DNA from: JAAZHK01 sp964536075
GTDB taxonomy: Bacteria > Bacillota_I > Bacilli_A > RF39 > UBA660
Direction: 5' to 3'
DNA length: 37,227 nucleotides
NCBI GenBank assembly: GCA_964536075.1
Contig: CAZHWO010000005.1
Span: 1-37,227 of the forward strand
A program made the position numbers and the translations under genes. This document shows, in pieces, positions 1-7,354 of this stretch. A model generated the notes under the pieces. The model saw only the letters and a program-made list of their open reading frames with translations, had not been told where the DNA came from and did not search any database. Numbering within the stretch: the first letter of the stretch is position 1; each line of letters starts with the position of its first letter.

Positions 1-150
1 CGACAATTACTAACCGTTGTTAAAGGAGTTATACCTATTAAAGCTTATTCCTACATATACTTACTTCCTATTGAAGTGGACACAAAAAAAGTATATAAAA
101 ATGACTGGAAAGGACGCCCTAAAAGATTAAATTATATCGATAAAAAATAA
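1..150 (+). CDS. C-terminal end of an unidentified protein (partial)
   Basis: An open frame enters at base 1 and ends with TAA at 148-150, giving the last 49 residues of a protein. The visible part starts hydrophobic (LLTVVKGVIPIKAYSYIYLL) and ends strongly basic (KNDWKGRPKRLNYIDKK), the kind of tail seen after a last membrane segment on the cytoplasmic side. No family can be assigned from so little. A clear intrinsic terminator follows at 160-183, which supports this being a real gene end. Confidence 0.45.
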   Translation, partial: RQLLTVVKGVIPIKAYSYIYLLPIEVDTKKVYKNDWKGRPKRLNYIDKK

Positions 151-159
151 TTAAGGAAG

Positions 160-183
160 TCTCTAAACTATAGAGATTTTTTT
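160..183 (+). terminator. Intrinsic terminator after the partial first gene
   Basis: A 6-bp stem (TCTCTA/TAGAGA) with a 5-nt loop is followed directly by seven T residues. It closes the transcription unit entering from the left and sits just upstream of the pncC promoter. Confidence 0.75.
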
Positions 184-184
184 A

Positions 185-193
185 TGATATAAT
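185..193 (+). promoter_or_regulatory. Extended -10 promoter of the CinA-C gene
   Basis: TG-A-TATAAT (TG at 185-186, TATAAT at 188-193) lies 17 nt before the start codon; no good -35 is visible because that position falls inside the preceding terminator. The start ATG at 210 follows a GGTGAT ribosome binding site, so the leader is very short. Confidence 0.55.
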
Positions 194-209
194 TTGTTTA
201 GGTGATAAA

Positions 210-677
210 ATGAAAGAAATAATAGAGATATTAACGAGACTTAATAAAACGATAGCAACAATGGAATCTTGTACTGGTGGGGGAATAGCTAATGCCATTA
301 CCAATGTTGAAGGATCTAGTGAAGTATTAAAATTTAGTGCGGTTACTTATGCTAATGAGTATAAAATAAAGATGGGAGTAGCTAAAGATGTTATTGATCA
401 GTATTCGGTTTATAGTATAGAGGTGGCTAACGAAATGAGTAAAAAAATTAGCGATTTTGCTCAAGCTGATTATGGTATTGGGGTAACAGGTAAGCTAAAT
501 AGAGTAGATAAACATAATTTAAGTGGTCAGGATAATCTTGTTTATATCAGTATTTATGATCGGGATAATAATCAATTTTATAATATGTCTATTAAAGTTA
601 CAATGATTTCTAGACAAGAAAATAAAGACTTAGTGATTGAAAAGATTATAAATGAATTAAAAAAAATATTAAACTAG
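210..677 (+). CDS. pncC: CinA C-terminal domain protein, probable nicotinamide-nucleotide amidase (PncC-like)
   Basis: This 155-residue protein is a stand-alone CinA C-terminal domain; the family hydrolyses NMN to nicotinate mononucleotide plus ammonia, recycling pyridine nucleotides in the cytoplasm. The sequence shows the diagnostic ESCTGGGIANAIT stretch near residues 19-31, the following FSAVTYANEYKIKMGV segment with its conserved Tyr and Lys, and GIGVTG near residues 89-94. The usual GVTG-IAGP-GG continuation is replaced by GVTGKLNR, as I recall from a Firmicute subgroup. Length is normal for the isolated domain. Activity is inferred from family only. The stop codon is followed almost at once by an orphan permease fragment. 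Confidence 0.8.
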   Translation: MKEIIEILTRLNKTIATMESCTGGGIANAITNVEGSSEVLKFSAVTYANEYKIKMGVAKDVIDQYSVYSIEVANEMSKKISDFAQADYGIGVTGKLNRVDKHNLSGQDNLVYISIYDRDNNQFYNMSIKVTMISRQENKDLVIEKIINELKKILN

Positions 678-680
678 TAA

Positions 681-1298
681 GTAATAATTATTGGTGGAAA
701 TCATGGTGATGAATATAGTGATGAATATAGTGAGGCAGCTAATGTCAGTTCTTTTGCCATGACTTTCTTAGTAATTACGCTAATAATTGGGGCGATTGTT
801 TTATTTGTTATTAATCAAATAAATGTTAGGGAAAGAAAATATGAAATTGGAGTTTTACGAACAATTGGTATGAGAAAATCATTTCTGACAATTCAGTTTG
901 CTAGTGAATTATTAATTATTACAATAGCTAGCTTAATACTTGGAGCTGGTCTAGGAGCTTGTTTATCAGCACCGGTTGGAAATATGTTGTTAGCTAACGA
1001 AATTACTTCCAGTAAGGAATCAACTAATGCTGTTAAAGATAATTTTGGCGGTAATATGCCTGGTGGTCCAACGAATAATAATCAGAACAGTTCTAGTAAT
1101 CGTGGTAATTTTGATATGAGTAAAGTTAATGGGCTGGTTTCCATTCAAGCTTATGATTCAATTGATGCAGTGGTCGATTTTACTGTTGTTTTAGAATTAT
1201 TACTAATTGGTATTGGTTTAACTTTGATTAGTAGTATTTCTTCAATGATTAGTATTCAAAGATTCTCACCCCTAGAAATATTGAAGGAGCGTGGATAA
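681..1298 (+). pseudogene. 5'-truncated ABC transporter permease (FtsX/MacB-type C-terminal half)
   Basis: The frame is open from just after the in-frame TAA at about 678 to the TAA at 1296-1298. An internal ATG occurs at 759, but it has no ribosome binding site and lies inside what would be the first membrane helix. The residues are the final three-helix part of an FtsX/MacB-type permease: helix 1 (TFLVITLIIGAIVLFVI), the family hallmark RERKYEIGVLRTIGM, helix 2 near residues 50-72 counted from the ATG, a Gly/Asn/Ser-rich loop, helix 3, and a final FSPLEILKERG. The N-terminal helix and extracellular core of several hundred residues are absent. The downstream ATPase overlaps or abuts. I read it as a decayed exporter permease; a remnant made as a short protein cannot be excluded. 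Confidence 0.7.
706..729 (+). repeat. 12-bp tandem duplication
   Basis: GTGATGAATATA occurs twice in direct tandem (706-717 and 718-729), followed by a partial third copy GTGA. It is in frame (four codons) and lies exactly at the broken edge of the permease fragment, where slippage or recombination may have acted. Confidence 0.7.
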
Positions 1299-1299
1299 A

Positions 1300-1950
1300 A
1301 TGGCTAAAGTATTAAGATTAGAGAATGTTAGTTATCGTTATAATGATGCTAAAAAGGATGAATATGTCTTTAAAAACATTAATTATGATTTTGAATTGGG
1401 TAAAGTTTATGTTATTAAAGGAAGAAGTGGTTCTGGGAAAACGACCTTACTTTCTTTAATAAGTGGCTTAGAGAAATGTACTGAGGGAACAATTTTTTAT
1501 GAAGATAAAGATTTAAAGAAGATGGATTTAGATGTTTATCGAAATACCCATATTGGGATTGTTTTCCAAAGTTATAATTTATTACCTCATTTAACAGCCA
1601 TTGAAAATATAATCCTTGCGATGGATATTGCTAAATTGAAAATACCCAATAAGAGATCACGAGCTTTAGAATTAATGCTAAGAGTTGGACTTAATGAAAG
1701 TCATGCCAATCGAAGAGTTTTAAGATTATCTGGAGGAGAACAACAACGGATAGCTATTGCCCGGAGTTTAGCCTATAACCCTAAGATAATTATTGCCGAT
1801 GAACCAACAGGTAATCTTGATAAAGAAACAGAGCATGAAATTCTAGAGATTTTTAAAAAGCTAGCTCATGATGATCATAAATGTGTAATTATTGTTTCCC
1901 ACTCACTTAATGTTGGCAGTCAAGCCGATGTTATTTATGAACTTAAATGA
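1300..1950 (+). CDS. ABC transporter ATP-binding protein (LolD/MacB family)
   Basis: The ATPase subunit of an export-type ABC system. It has Walker A GRSGSGKTT, a Q-loop in VFQSYNLLPHLT, the signature LSGGEQQRIAIARS, Walker B IIIADEPTGNLD and an H-loop SHS, spread over 216 residues as expected for this family. A GTG at 1291 is possible, but AAGGAG at 1284-1289 is correctly spaced only for the ATG at 1300, so I use that start. The gene follows directly on the permease remnant, its natural partner, so it may be an orphan unless it serves another permease. An intrinsic terminator follows. Confidence 0.88.
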   Translation: MAKVLRLENVSYRYNDAKKDEYVFKNINYDFELGKVYVIKGRSGSGKTTLLSLISGLEKCTEGTIFYEDKDLKKMDLDVYRNTHIGIVFQSYNLLPHLTAIENIILAMDIAKLKIPNKRSRALELMLRVGLNESHANRRVLRLSGGEQQRIAIARSLAYNPKIIIADEPTGNLDKETEHEILEIFKKLAHDDHKCVIIVSHSLNVGSQADVIYELK

Positions 1951-1951
1951 A

Positions 1952-1987
1952 AAAAGGGTCTTTTAATTAGATCCTTTTGACTTTTTT
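1952..1987 (+). terminator. Intrinsic terminator of the ABC ATPase gene
   Basis: AAAAGGGTCT pairs with AGATCCTTTT (one G-T pair) around a 7-nt loop, then a T-rich tract. The tract overlaps the -35 box of the aspS leader promoter. Confidence 0.7.
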
Positions 1988-2005
1988 AATAAGATATATT
2001 ATAAT
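1977..2005 (+). promoter_or_regulatory. Sigma-A promoter of the aspS T-box leader
   Basis: TTGACT (1977-1982) and TATAAT (2000-2005) are separated by 17 bp. Transcription would start near 2012, just before the T-box stem I. Confidence 0.8.
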
Positions 2006-2011
2006 GAATTT

Positions 2012-2250
2012 ATCAACGATGAAGGAAAAGAGTAATAATAATTAATATTAAAGAGAGTTAGTGGCTGGTGAGAACTAATATAATTAATAATTATGAAGAC
2101 GTTCTGGAGTTACTTATGAATATTAGTAAGATAAGTCGGTAATGGCCGTTATACATTAAGTGATTATATATTTTAATATATAATAATTTGGGTGGTACCG
2201 CGGATTTACAGTTATTCGTCCCTTTATTGGGATATAACTGTTTTTTTATG
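2012..2250 (+). promoter_or_regulatory. T-box riboswitch, aspartate (specifier GAC)
   Basis: Stem I carries the conserved AGAGAGTTAGTGGCTGGTG segment (2052-2070). The specifier position, aligned with the other two T-boxes here through the following TGGAG, reads GAC at 2098-2100, an Asp codon. The antiterminator T-box TGGGTGGTACCGCGG is at 2189-2203. The competing terminator pairs ACAGTTAT (2208-2215) with ATAACTGT (2234-2241) and has seven Ts. Uncharged tRNA-Asp binding would favour the antiterminator and switch on the synthetase. Confidence 0.9.
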
Positions 2251-2270
2251 AATGGGAAAGGAATTAGATT

Positions 2271-3584
2271 ATGGAAAGAATTTATGTAAAGGATTTAAAG
2301 GAATATTTTAATCAAGAAGTAGAGTTGGTAGGTTTTATTGATAATATAAGAGATTTACAATATGTGCAATTTGTTATTTTAAGAGATATTACCGATAAAG
2401 TTCAAATAACGATTGAAAAGAATGATGAAAATCGAGAGTTAAACGAGCTTGTTTCTTCATTAACTAACGAAAGTACGATAAAAGTAAAGGGGAGACTTTT
2501 AGCTAATGAGAAGGTAAAATTAAATGGTCAAGAAATTATTCCCTCAGAAATAATTGTGACCAGTAAAAGTTTGGAAGAATTACCATTAAACTTTAAAGAT
2601 AGTAATGTTGCTTTATTAGATACAAGGCTTGATTATCGTTTTATTGATTTACGAAGTGAAAAAAATACGTTGATCTTTAAGATTCAAAGTTGCTTTGTTG
2701 AAGCTATGAGGGAATTTCTATATAGGGAGAATTTTATTGAAATTCATACTCCTAAAATAATTAAAACCGCTAGTGAAAGTGGTTCAGAGGTATTTGAGTT
2801 GAAGTATTTTGATGCTAAAGCTTATTTAGCTCAGAGTCCTCAATTTTATAAACAAATGGCAATGGCTAGTGGTTTAGAAAAGATATTTGAAGTAGCCCCA
2901 GCTTTTCGTGCGGAAAAATCGAATACTTATCGCCATGCTACAGAATTTACTTCTTTTGACTTAGAATTAAGTTATATTAATTCTTATGAGGATGTTATGG
3001 AGCTGGAAGAAAGATTGCTTATAGCTGGCTTAACGAAAGTAAGGGAAATTTATGGTGAAAAGATTAAAGAACTTTTTGGAAAAGAAGTAATTATTCCAAC
3101 AAGGCCTTTTCCAAGAATAAAATTACAAGATCTTTATCAGGAATTAGCTAAAAGGTATGCTTATAATATACCAAGTGAAGATGTTGGTGATATGAATAGT
3201 GAAGCCGAAAAGTTAACAAGTCGTTTTGCTTTGGAGGAATATGGCCACGAATTTATTTTTGTTACGGATTATAGTGCCAAAAAAAGAGCTTTTTATCATA
3301 TGCGCAAAGATGGTATCCCACAAGGTTATGACTTAATTTGGCGTGGATGCGAAATAACTACTGGTGCTCAAAGAGAACACCGTTATGACATTTTAAAAGA
3401 CCAAGCTGGGGAAAAAGGTTTAGGCGAAGATATAAAATTTTATATGGAATTCTTTAAATATGGTTGTCCTCCTCATGGTGGTTTTGGCATAGGTGTTGAT
3501 CGCTTAACTATGCTACTGTTAGGATTACCTTCATTAAAAGAAACAATGTTCTTATTTAGAGGACCAAATAGATTAACACCATAG
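2271..3584 (+). CDS. aspS: Aspartyl-tRNA synthetase, archaeal/non-discriminating type
   Basis: A class IIb synthetase of 437 residues that charges tRNA-Asp with aspartate. An OB-fold anticodon domain covers about residues 1-100, followed by the catalytic core: motif 2 around FRAEKSNTYRHATEFTSFDLE (near 213-233), the substrate loop LAQSPQFYKQ, and motif 3 GFGIGVDRLTMLLLG near 403-417, ending RGPNRLTP. It is much shorter than the bacterial AspRS (about 590 residues) because the GAD insertion is missing. SPQFYKQ and the RLTP ending fit AspRS rather than AsnRS, and the GAC specifier in the leader agrees. Family members of this type in bacteria often also charge tRNA-Asn for the GatCAB route; that is inferred here. 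The start follows AAAGGA. Confidence 0.88.
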   Translation: MERIYVKDLKEYFNQEVELVGFIDNIRDLQYVQFVILRDITDKVQITIEKNDENRELNELVSSLTNESTIKVKGRLLANEKVKLNGQEIIPSEIIVTSKSLEELPLNFKDSNVALLDTRLDYRFIDLRSEKNTLIFKIQSCFVEAMREFLYRENFIEIHTPKIIKTASESGSEVFELKYFDAKAYLAQSPQFYKQMAMASGLEKIFEVAPAFRAEKSNTYRHATEFTSFDLELSYINSYEDVMELEERLLIAGLTKVREIYGEKIKELFGKEVIIPTRPFPRIKLQDLYQELAKRYAYNIPSEDVGDMNSEAEKLTSRFALEEYGHEFIFVTDYSAKKRAFYHMRKDGIPQGYDLIWRGCEITTGAQREHRYDILKDQAGEKGLGEDIKFYMEFFKYGCPPHGGFGIGVDRLTMLLLGLPSLKETMFLFRGPNRLTP

Positions 3585-3635
3585 TGTAAATTAAATCAAT
3601 TGTATAATATTATCCATGTAAAGGAGGAATTTTAT

Positions 3636-4754
3636 ATGAAAAATATTTTAAAAAAAGGCGAAAAGATACTTTGGGAAGGAAGACCAAAGAAAATAAGTTA
3701 TTTAGTAAGTAGACTAGTGCCTCTTATAATTATATTATTAGTATTTGGAACTTTTTCCTTTTTTGTCTTTAGAATCTTTTTTAAAGTTAGTGATACTGCT
3801 TCAAGTATGACCAATTTAAATTTAAATATTAATGACCTAACTAAGAACCCGAAAAAAATAGAGAGTCAGTTTCGTCAGATTTATGAAAATTATAAGCAAG
3901 AGCATGAAAAGGAATTAAAAGAAATTGAAGAGGCAAGAACTAAAGAAGACACAGAACATAGTCAAAAATTATCGGGCTTAAGTGAAGAACATCAGCAAAT
4001 AATTAATCGTATTCAAGGAAAATATTTTGAAAATATTATGAAATGGAAAAAGGATTATAGCAATATAGCGTATCAAAAAGATCTAAGTTCGGAAAAAACA
4101 CGATATGAAAATGAAGTTAACCTTGAAAATGAACGATATAATAACCAAATAGCGTCTTTAGAAACAAAATATGGGTTAATAAGTGATATTGTTTCCTATG
4201 TTGATGAGGATGGTTCAGTTAATATAAGTTCCTTAACAAGTGAAAATTATAATAATATGTTAGAAAATTTTAATGTAGTTAGTGGTGCGGTCTTTAATAT
4301 ATTTAGTATTTTTAAGATTATCGCTTTGTTACCATTTGCTCTGGTATTACTTTTGTTGGTTAGTGGTATTGTAGGAGTAGTAATTCAATCAAGAAAATTA
4401 TATTATGCGGCAACGGATCGAAGATTAATTATTCAACATGGAATAATTGGTCTGGATTATCGTTCATTTGAGTATACCAAAATTGATGATTTATATGTTA
4501 AAGTAGGTCTATTTGATAAAATATTTAAAACCGGTTCCATTTCTTTAGTAGTGGAATATGGTTTAAATGGTAATAGAACAAGTACCTTTCAACATATTTT
4601 CGGAGAAAATAACGCTTTCTTAAATATTGAAAAACCTTATGAAGTATTTAATAAAATTCAAAAAATTAGTAAAGATTTAAGAACCGATGTTTATTATCCC
4701 AATGATTTAAGACCTAAAGAGAATAAGGGCTATAAAACAAAATATAAAAGATAG
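3636..4754 (+). CDS. PH-domain (bPH2/YdbT-like) membrane protein with coiled-coil insert
   Basis: The start at 3636 is chosen because AAGGAGG (3621-3627) lies 8 nt upstream; a TTG at 3600 has no such site. The 372-residue product begins KKGEKILWEGRPKK, a common opening of bPH2 proteins, then has a membrane helix (about 24-47), a highly charged Glu/Lys-rich coiled coil (about 75-170), a second helix (about 225-248) and a C-terminal bacterial PH domain (LYYAATDRRLIIQHG onward, about 252-335). The family is membrane-associated with no settled biochemical role. The coiled coil between the two helices would lie outside the cell if both helices cross the membrane. A terminator follows. Confidence 0.75.
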   Translation: MKNILKKGEKILWEGRPKKISYLVSRLVPLIIILLVFGTFSFFVFRIFFKVSDTASSMTNLNLNINDLTKNPKKIESQFRQIYENYKQEHEKELKEIEEARTKEDTEHSQKLSGLSEEHQQIINRIQGKYFENIMKWKKDYSNIAYQKDLSSEKTRYENEVNLENERYNNQIASLETKYGLISDIVSYVDEDGSVNISSLTSENYNNMLENFNVVSGAVFNIFSIFKIIALLPFALVLLLLVSGIVGVVIQSRKLYYAATDRRLIIQHGIIGLDYRSFEYTKIDDLYVKVGLFDKIFKTGSISLVVEYGLNGNRTSTFQHIFGENNAFLNIEKPYEVFNKIQKISKDLRTDVYYPNDLRPKENKGYKTKYKR

Positions 4755-4765
4755 TTATTAAAAAC

Positions 4766-4790
4766 CCCAGTAATTTTTACTGGGTTTTTT
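4766..4790 (+). terminator. Intrinsic terminator after the PH-domain gene
   Basis: CCCAGTAA (4766-4773) pairs with TTACTGGG (4777-4784), followed by six Ts, with the upstream A run extending the stem. Confidence 0.85.
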
Positions 4791-4818
4791 GATAATTAGT
4801 GTCGACTTTTAAATTTTA

Positions 4819-4827
4819 TGCTATAAT
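4819..4827 (+). promoter_or_regulatory. Extended -10 promoter of the ygjV-like gene
   Basis: TG-C-TATAAT with TATAAT at 4822-4827; the -35 region is poor. It gives a leader of about 32 nt ahead of the ATG at 4866, with GAGAGGT as the ribosome binding site. Confidence 0.6.
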
Positions 4828-4865
4828 ATTGGTAGTTATAATAAATAGTTCCAGAGAGGTTTAAT

Positions 4866-5411
4866 ATGCAGTATTCTTTTATTTTGTCCCAAATATTTGT
4901 TATAATAGCCGTACTTTTACAAGGGGTAAGTTATTTAAACAAAGATAAGAAAAAAATAATGTTTTTATGTACTTTTTATGCAATTTTCTATGGTTTACAA
5001 TATTTATTATTAGGAGCGATGACAGGCTTAGCGATGAATATGGTCAATATTATTAGAAATATTTGGTTTTATTACAATGCCAAGGGGAAACGAAAAAACA
5101 AACCATATATGTTGTTAATAATCTTAATGTTAGTGGCAACAACCGGTATGCTTACCTATGCTAATATATATAGTTTAATCCCTATAGCGGCTGCTTCTAT
5201 TATTACCTATTCATTATGGCAGAGTAAGACAGGAGTTTTTCGGCTATTATCATTACCCATTAGTATTTTATGGATTACCTATGATATCTATTGTCATTCT
5301 ATTTTTGGAGTAATAGCTGAAACAGTTCTATTAGGTTTTGAATTACTAGGAATCTATAAATATGATGTCAAAAAGAAAAAAAGATTAATGGAAGAAAATT
5401 CCTTTTGTTGA
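4866..5411 (+). CDS. YgjV-family integral membrane protein
   Basis: A 181-residue, almost entirely hydrophobic protein with about six predicted membrane segments. The pattern LLGAMTGLAMNMVNIIRN followed by a basic cytoplasmic turn and a repeat of similar helices (PISILWITYDIY) is characteristic of the YgjV family of inner-membrane proteins. The family has no firmly established function, so no substrate is proposed. It is a single-gene unit with its own promoter. Its TGA stop codon (5409-5411) is embedded in the -35 box of the next promoter. Confidence 0.7.
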   Translation: MQYSFILSQIFVIIAVLLQGVSYLNKDKKKIMFLCTFYAIFYGLQYLLLGAMTGLAMNMVNIIRNIWFYYNAKGKRKNKPYMLLIILMLVATTGMLTYANIYSLIPIAAASIITYSLWQSKTGVFRLLSLPISILWITYDIYCHSIFGVIAETVLLGFELLGIYKYDVKKKKRLMEENSFC

Positions 5412-5436
5412 CAGAAAAGGGTTAAGCGTTTATAAT
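5408..5436 (+). promoter_or_regulatory. Consensus sigma-A promoter of the gltX T-box leader
   Basis: A perfect TTGACA (5408-5413), 17-bp spacer and perfect TATAAT (5431-5436). The -35 box overlaps the stop codon of the upstream gene. Confidence 0.9.
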
Positions 5437-5442
5437 GAAATT

Positions 5443-5656
5443 AGAAAATGATGAAGAAGAAGAGTACATTACTAATTAAATTAACAGAGAGTTAGTGGTT
5501 GGTGGGAACTAATATTAAGGGTAATGGAAGAAACTTTGGAGTGAATAATCGTTTAAGATATTCCGTTAACGGCGTTAAAGTAATAAGATGTAGCGATAGC
5601 TATAATTAAGGTGGTACCACGATAGATTCGTCCTTATGTTAGGATTAGAGTCTTTT
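5443..5656 (+). promoter_or_regulatory. T-box riboswitch, glutamate (specifier GAA)
   Basis: Stem I contains AGAGAGTTAGTGGTTGGTG (5486-5504). The specifier position aligned with the sister leaders is GAA at 5530-5532, a Glu codon, followed by the conserved TTGGAGTGAAT. The T-box AAGGTGGTACCACG is at 5608-5621. A terminator formed by AGATTC.TCCT and AGGA..AGAGTCT ends in TTTTTT (5651-5656). The start codon of gltX at 5678 lies beyond the terminator. Confidence 0.9.
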
Positions 5657-5677
5657 TTACTTTTAAGGAGGATTTTT

Positions 5678-7339
5678 ATGACCAATAAAGAACTTGCGGA
5701 ATTAATATTCCCAAATGTGACAAAAACAATTGATGATTATGAAAGAAAGTATCCCGAAAGAGATTTGAAAGAGGGAGCAGTAGTATCCCGTTTTGCGCCT
5801 TCGCCAACCGGATTTGTGCATATGGGGAGTTTACTAACAACCTTTATTGCAAGAAAGATACCCAAAGATACAGGGGGGGTATTTTATTTAAGAATTGAAG
5901 ATACCGATCAAAAAAGAAATTTAGAAAATGGGATTGGGGGGATTATTGATGACTTAAATGTTTTTGATATTACTTATGATGAAGGAATGATTTCGGAAAC
6001 CGAAAGTAAAGGTCAATATGGTCCCTATATTCAAAGTGATAGAAAAGAAATATATGAAGTTTTTACTAAACATTTGATTGAACAAGGTTTAGCATATCCA
6101 TGTTTTTGTAGTGAAGAAGCTTTAGCAGCAATGCGAGAAATTCAAGAAAAGCATAAACAAAGACTTGGTTATTATGGTAAGTGGGCTGTATGTCGTAATT
6201 TAACGAATGAAGAAAGAGCCGAAAGAATCAAAAAGGGTGATAGCTACATCATTAGATTTAAATCATTAGGCGATTTTAATAAAAAAGTAATCGTTAAAGA
6301 CTTAGTTCGAGGGACTATTGAGTTTCCGGAAAATGATTTAGATGTGGTTTTAATTAAAAATGATGGCTTACCGATTTATCATTTAGCGCATGTTGTTGAT
6401 GATCATTTGATGCATACAACGCATATTTTAAGAGGAGAAGAATGGCTTTCATCAACCCCAATTCATATTCAATTATTTAAAGCTTTTGGTTTTGAGCTTC
6501 CAAAATATGCCCATCTAGGTTTAGTTATGAAAATTGATGAAACCGGGACAAGGAGAAAATTAAGTAAAAGAAAAGATCCGGAAGCAGCGGTTAGTTTTTA
6601 TCATGAAAAAGGCTATCCCGTTGAAGCGGTTAAATTGTATTTATTAACCTTAGCTAATTCTAATTTTGAAGGTTGGATGGACGCCAATCCGGATAAATCC
6701 ATTGATGATTTTCGAATTGACTTTAAAAAGATTAGTGTTAGTGGGTCACTATTTGATTTAGAAAAAGTGATTAATATTACCAAAAACTATTTAAGTAAAT
6801 TAACAGCCTTAGAGGTTTACCACCTTGTCTTAAATTGGGCCCAAGAATTTGATCAAGCTTTCGCTGATCTCTTAATTAGATATAAAGATTATTCTATTAA
6901 GGTTTTTAATATTGAACGAGAGCAGAATAAACCAAGAAAAGATTTTGCTTGTTATAGTGAAGTTAAGAGTCAAGTGTTTTATATGTATGATGAATTATTT
7001 AATAATGTTGATTATGAATGGCAAAAAATAAATAATAATCAAGAGATTAATAATATGCTAAATATTTATCTAAATAAATATTATAATATAGATGATGATA
7101 AAGAAACTTGGTTTAGTAAAATCAAATTATTATGTGATCAATTAGGCTTTGCTTCCGATATGAAAGCTTATAAGGAAAAGCCGGATAATTACAAAGGCAA
7201 TATAGCTGATGTTAGTATGGTTATTAGAGTAGCACTTACTAGTAAATCGATGACACCAGATTTATATGAAATTATGAAATTACTGGGGGTTAAGCGTATC
7301 CAGGAACGAATAAATTTAGTTAATAAAAAAGGTAATTAA
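5678..7339 (+). CDS. gltX: Glutamyl-tRNA synthetase
   Basis: A class I synthetase that attaches glutamate to tRNA-Glu. The frame is open from 5636, but the first Met there lies within the T-box terminator; AAGGAGG (5665-5671) marks the ATG at 5678 as the start, giving 553 residues. The HIGH-type motif is FAPSPTGFVHMGS (near residues 39-51), with FYLRIEDTD following. The KMSKS-type motif is RRKLSKRKDP (near 291-300). The C-terminal alpha-helical anticodon-binding domain ends VKRIQERI. The protein is about 60-80 residues longer than common GluRS, mostly in the C-terminal half. A GAA-specifying T-box upstream confirms Glu specificity. A tRNA-Gln misacylating role via GatCAB is possible but not shown. 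Confidence 0.93.
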   Translation: MTNKELAELIFPNVTKTIDDYERKYPERDLKEGAVVSRFAPSPTGFVHMGSLLTTFIARKIPKDTGGVFYLRIEDTDQKRNLENGIGGIIDDLNVFDITYDEGMISETESKGQYGPYIQSDRKEIYEVFTKHLIEQGLAYPCFCSEEALAAMREIQEKHKQRLGYYGKWAVCRNLTNEERAERIKKGDSYIIRFKSLGDFNKKVIVKDLVRGTIEFPENDLDVVLIKNDGLPIYHLAHVVDDHLMHTTHILRGEEWLSSTPIHIQLFKAFGFELPKYAHLGLVMKIDETGTRRKLSKRKDPEAAVSFYHEKGYPVEAVKLYLLTLANSNFEGWMDANPDKSIDDFRIDFKKISVSGSLFDLEKVINITKNYLSKLTALEVYHLVLNWAQEFDQAFADLLIRYKDYSIKVFNIEREQNKPRKDFACYSEVKSQVFYMYDELFNNVDYEWQKINNNQEINNMLNIYLNKYYNIDDDKETWFSKIKLLCDQLGFASDMKAYKEKPDNYKGNIADVSMVIRVALTSKSMTPDLYEIMKLLGVKRIQERINLVNKKGN

Positions 7340-7354
7340 TTATTACCTTTTTTT
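7325..7354. terminator. Bidirectional terminator between gltX and the clpX-like gene
   Basis: A6 + GGTAA (7325-7335) pairs with TTACC + T7 (7343-7354). It ends gltX on the plus strand and, read in reverse, the convergent minus-strand gene, whose stop codon sits in the right arm. Confidence 0.8.

Noticed and set aside
2271..3584. Asparaginyl-tRNA synthetase
   Set aside because: The class IIb size suggests AsnRS at first, but SPQFYKQ, the RGPNRLTP ending and the GAC specifier of the T-box all indicate AspRS.
5636..5677. Upstream start of gltX at the ATG at 5636
   Set aside because: It falls inside the T-box terminator hairpin, while AAGGAGG precedes the ATG at 5678.
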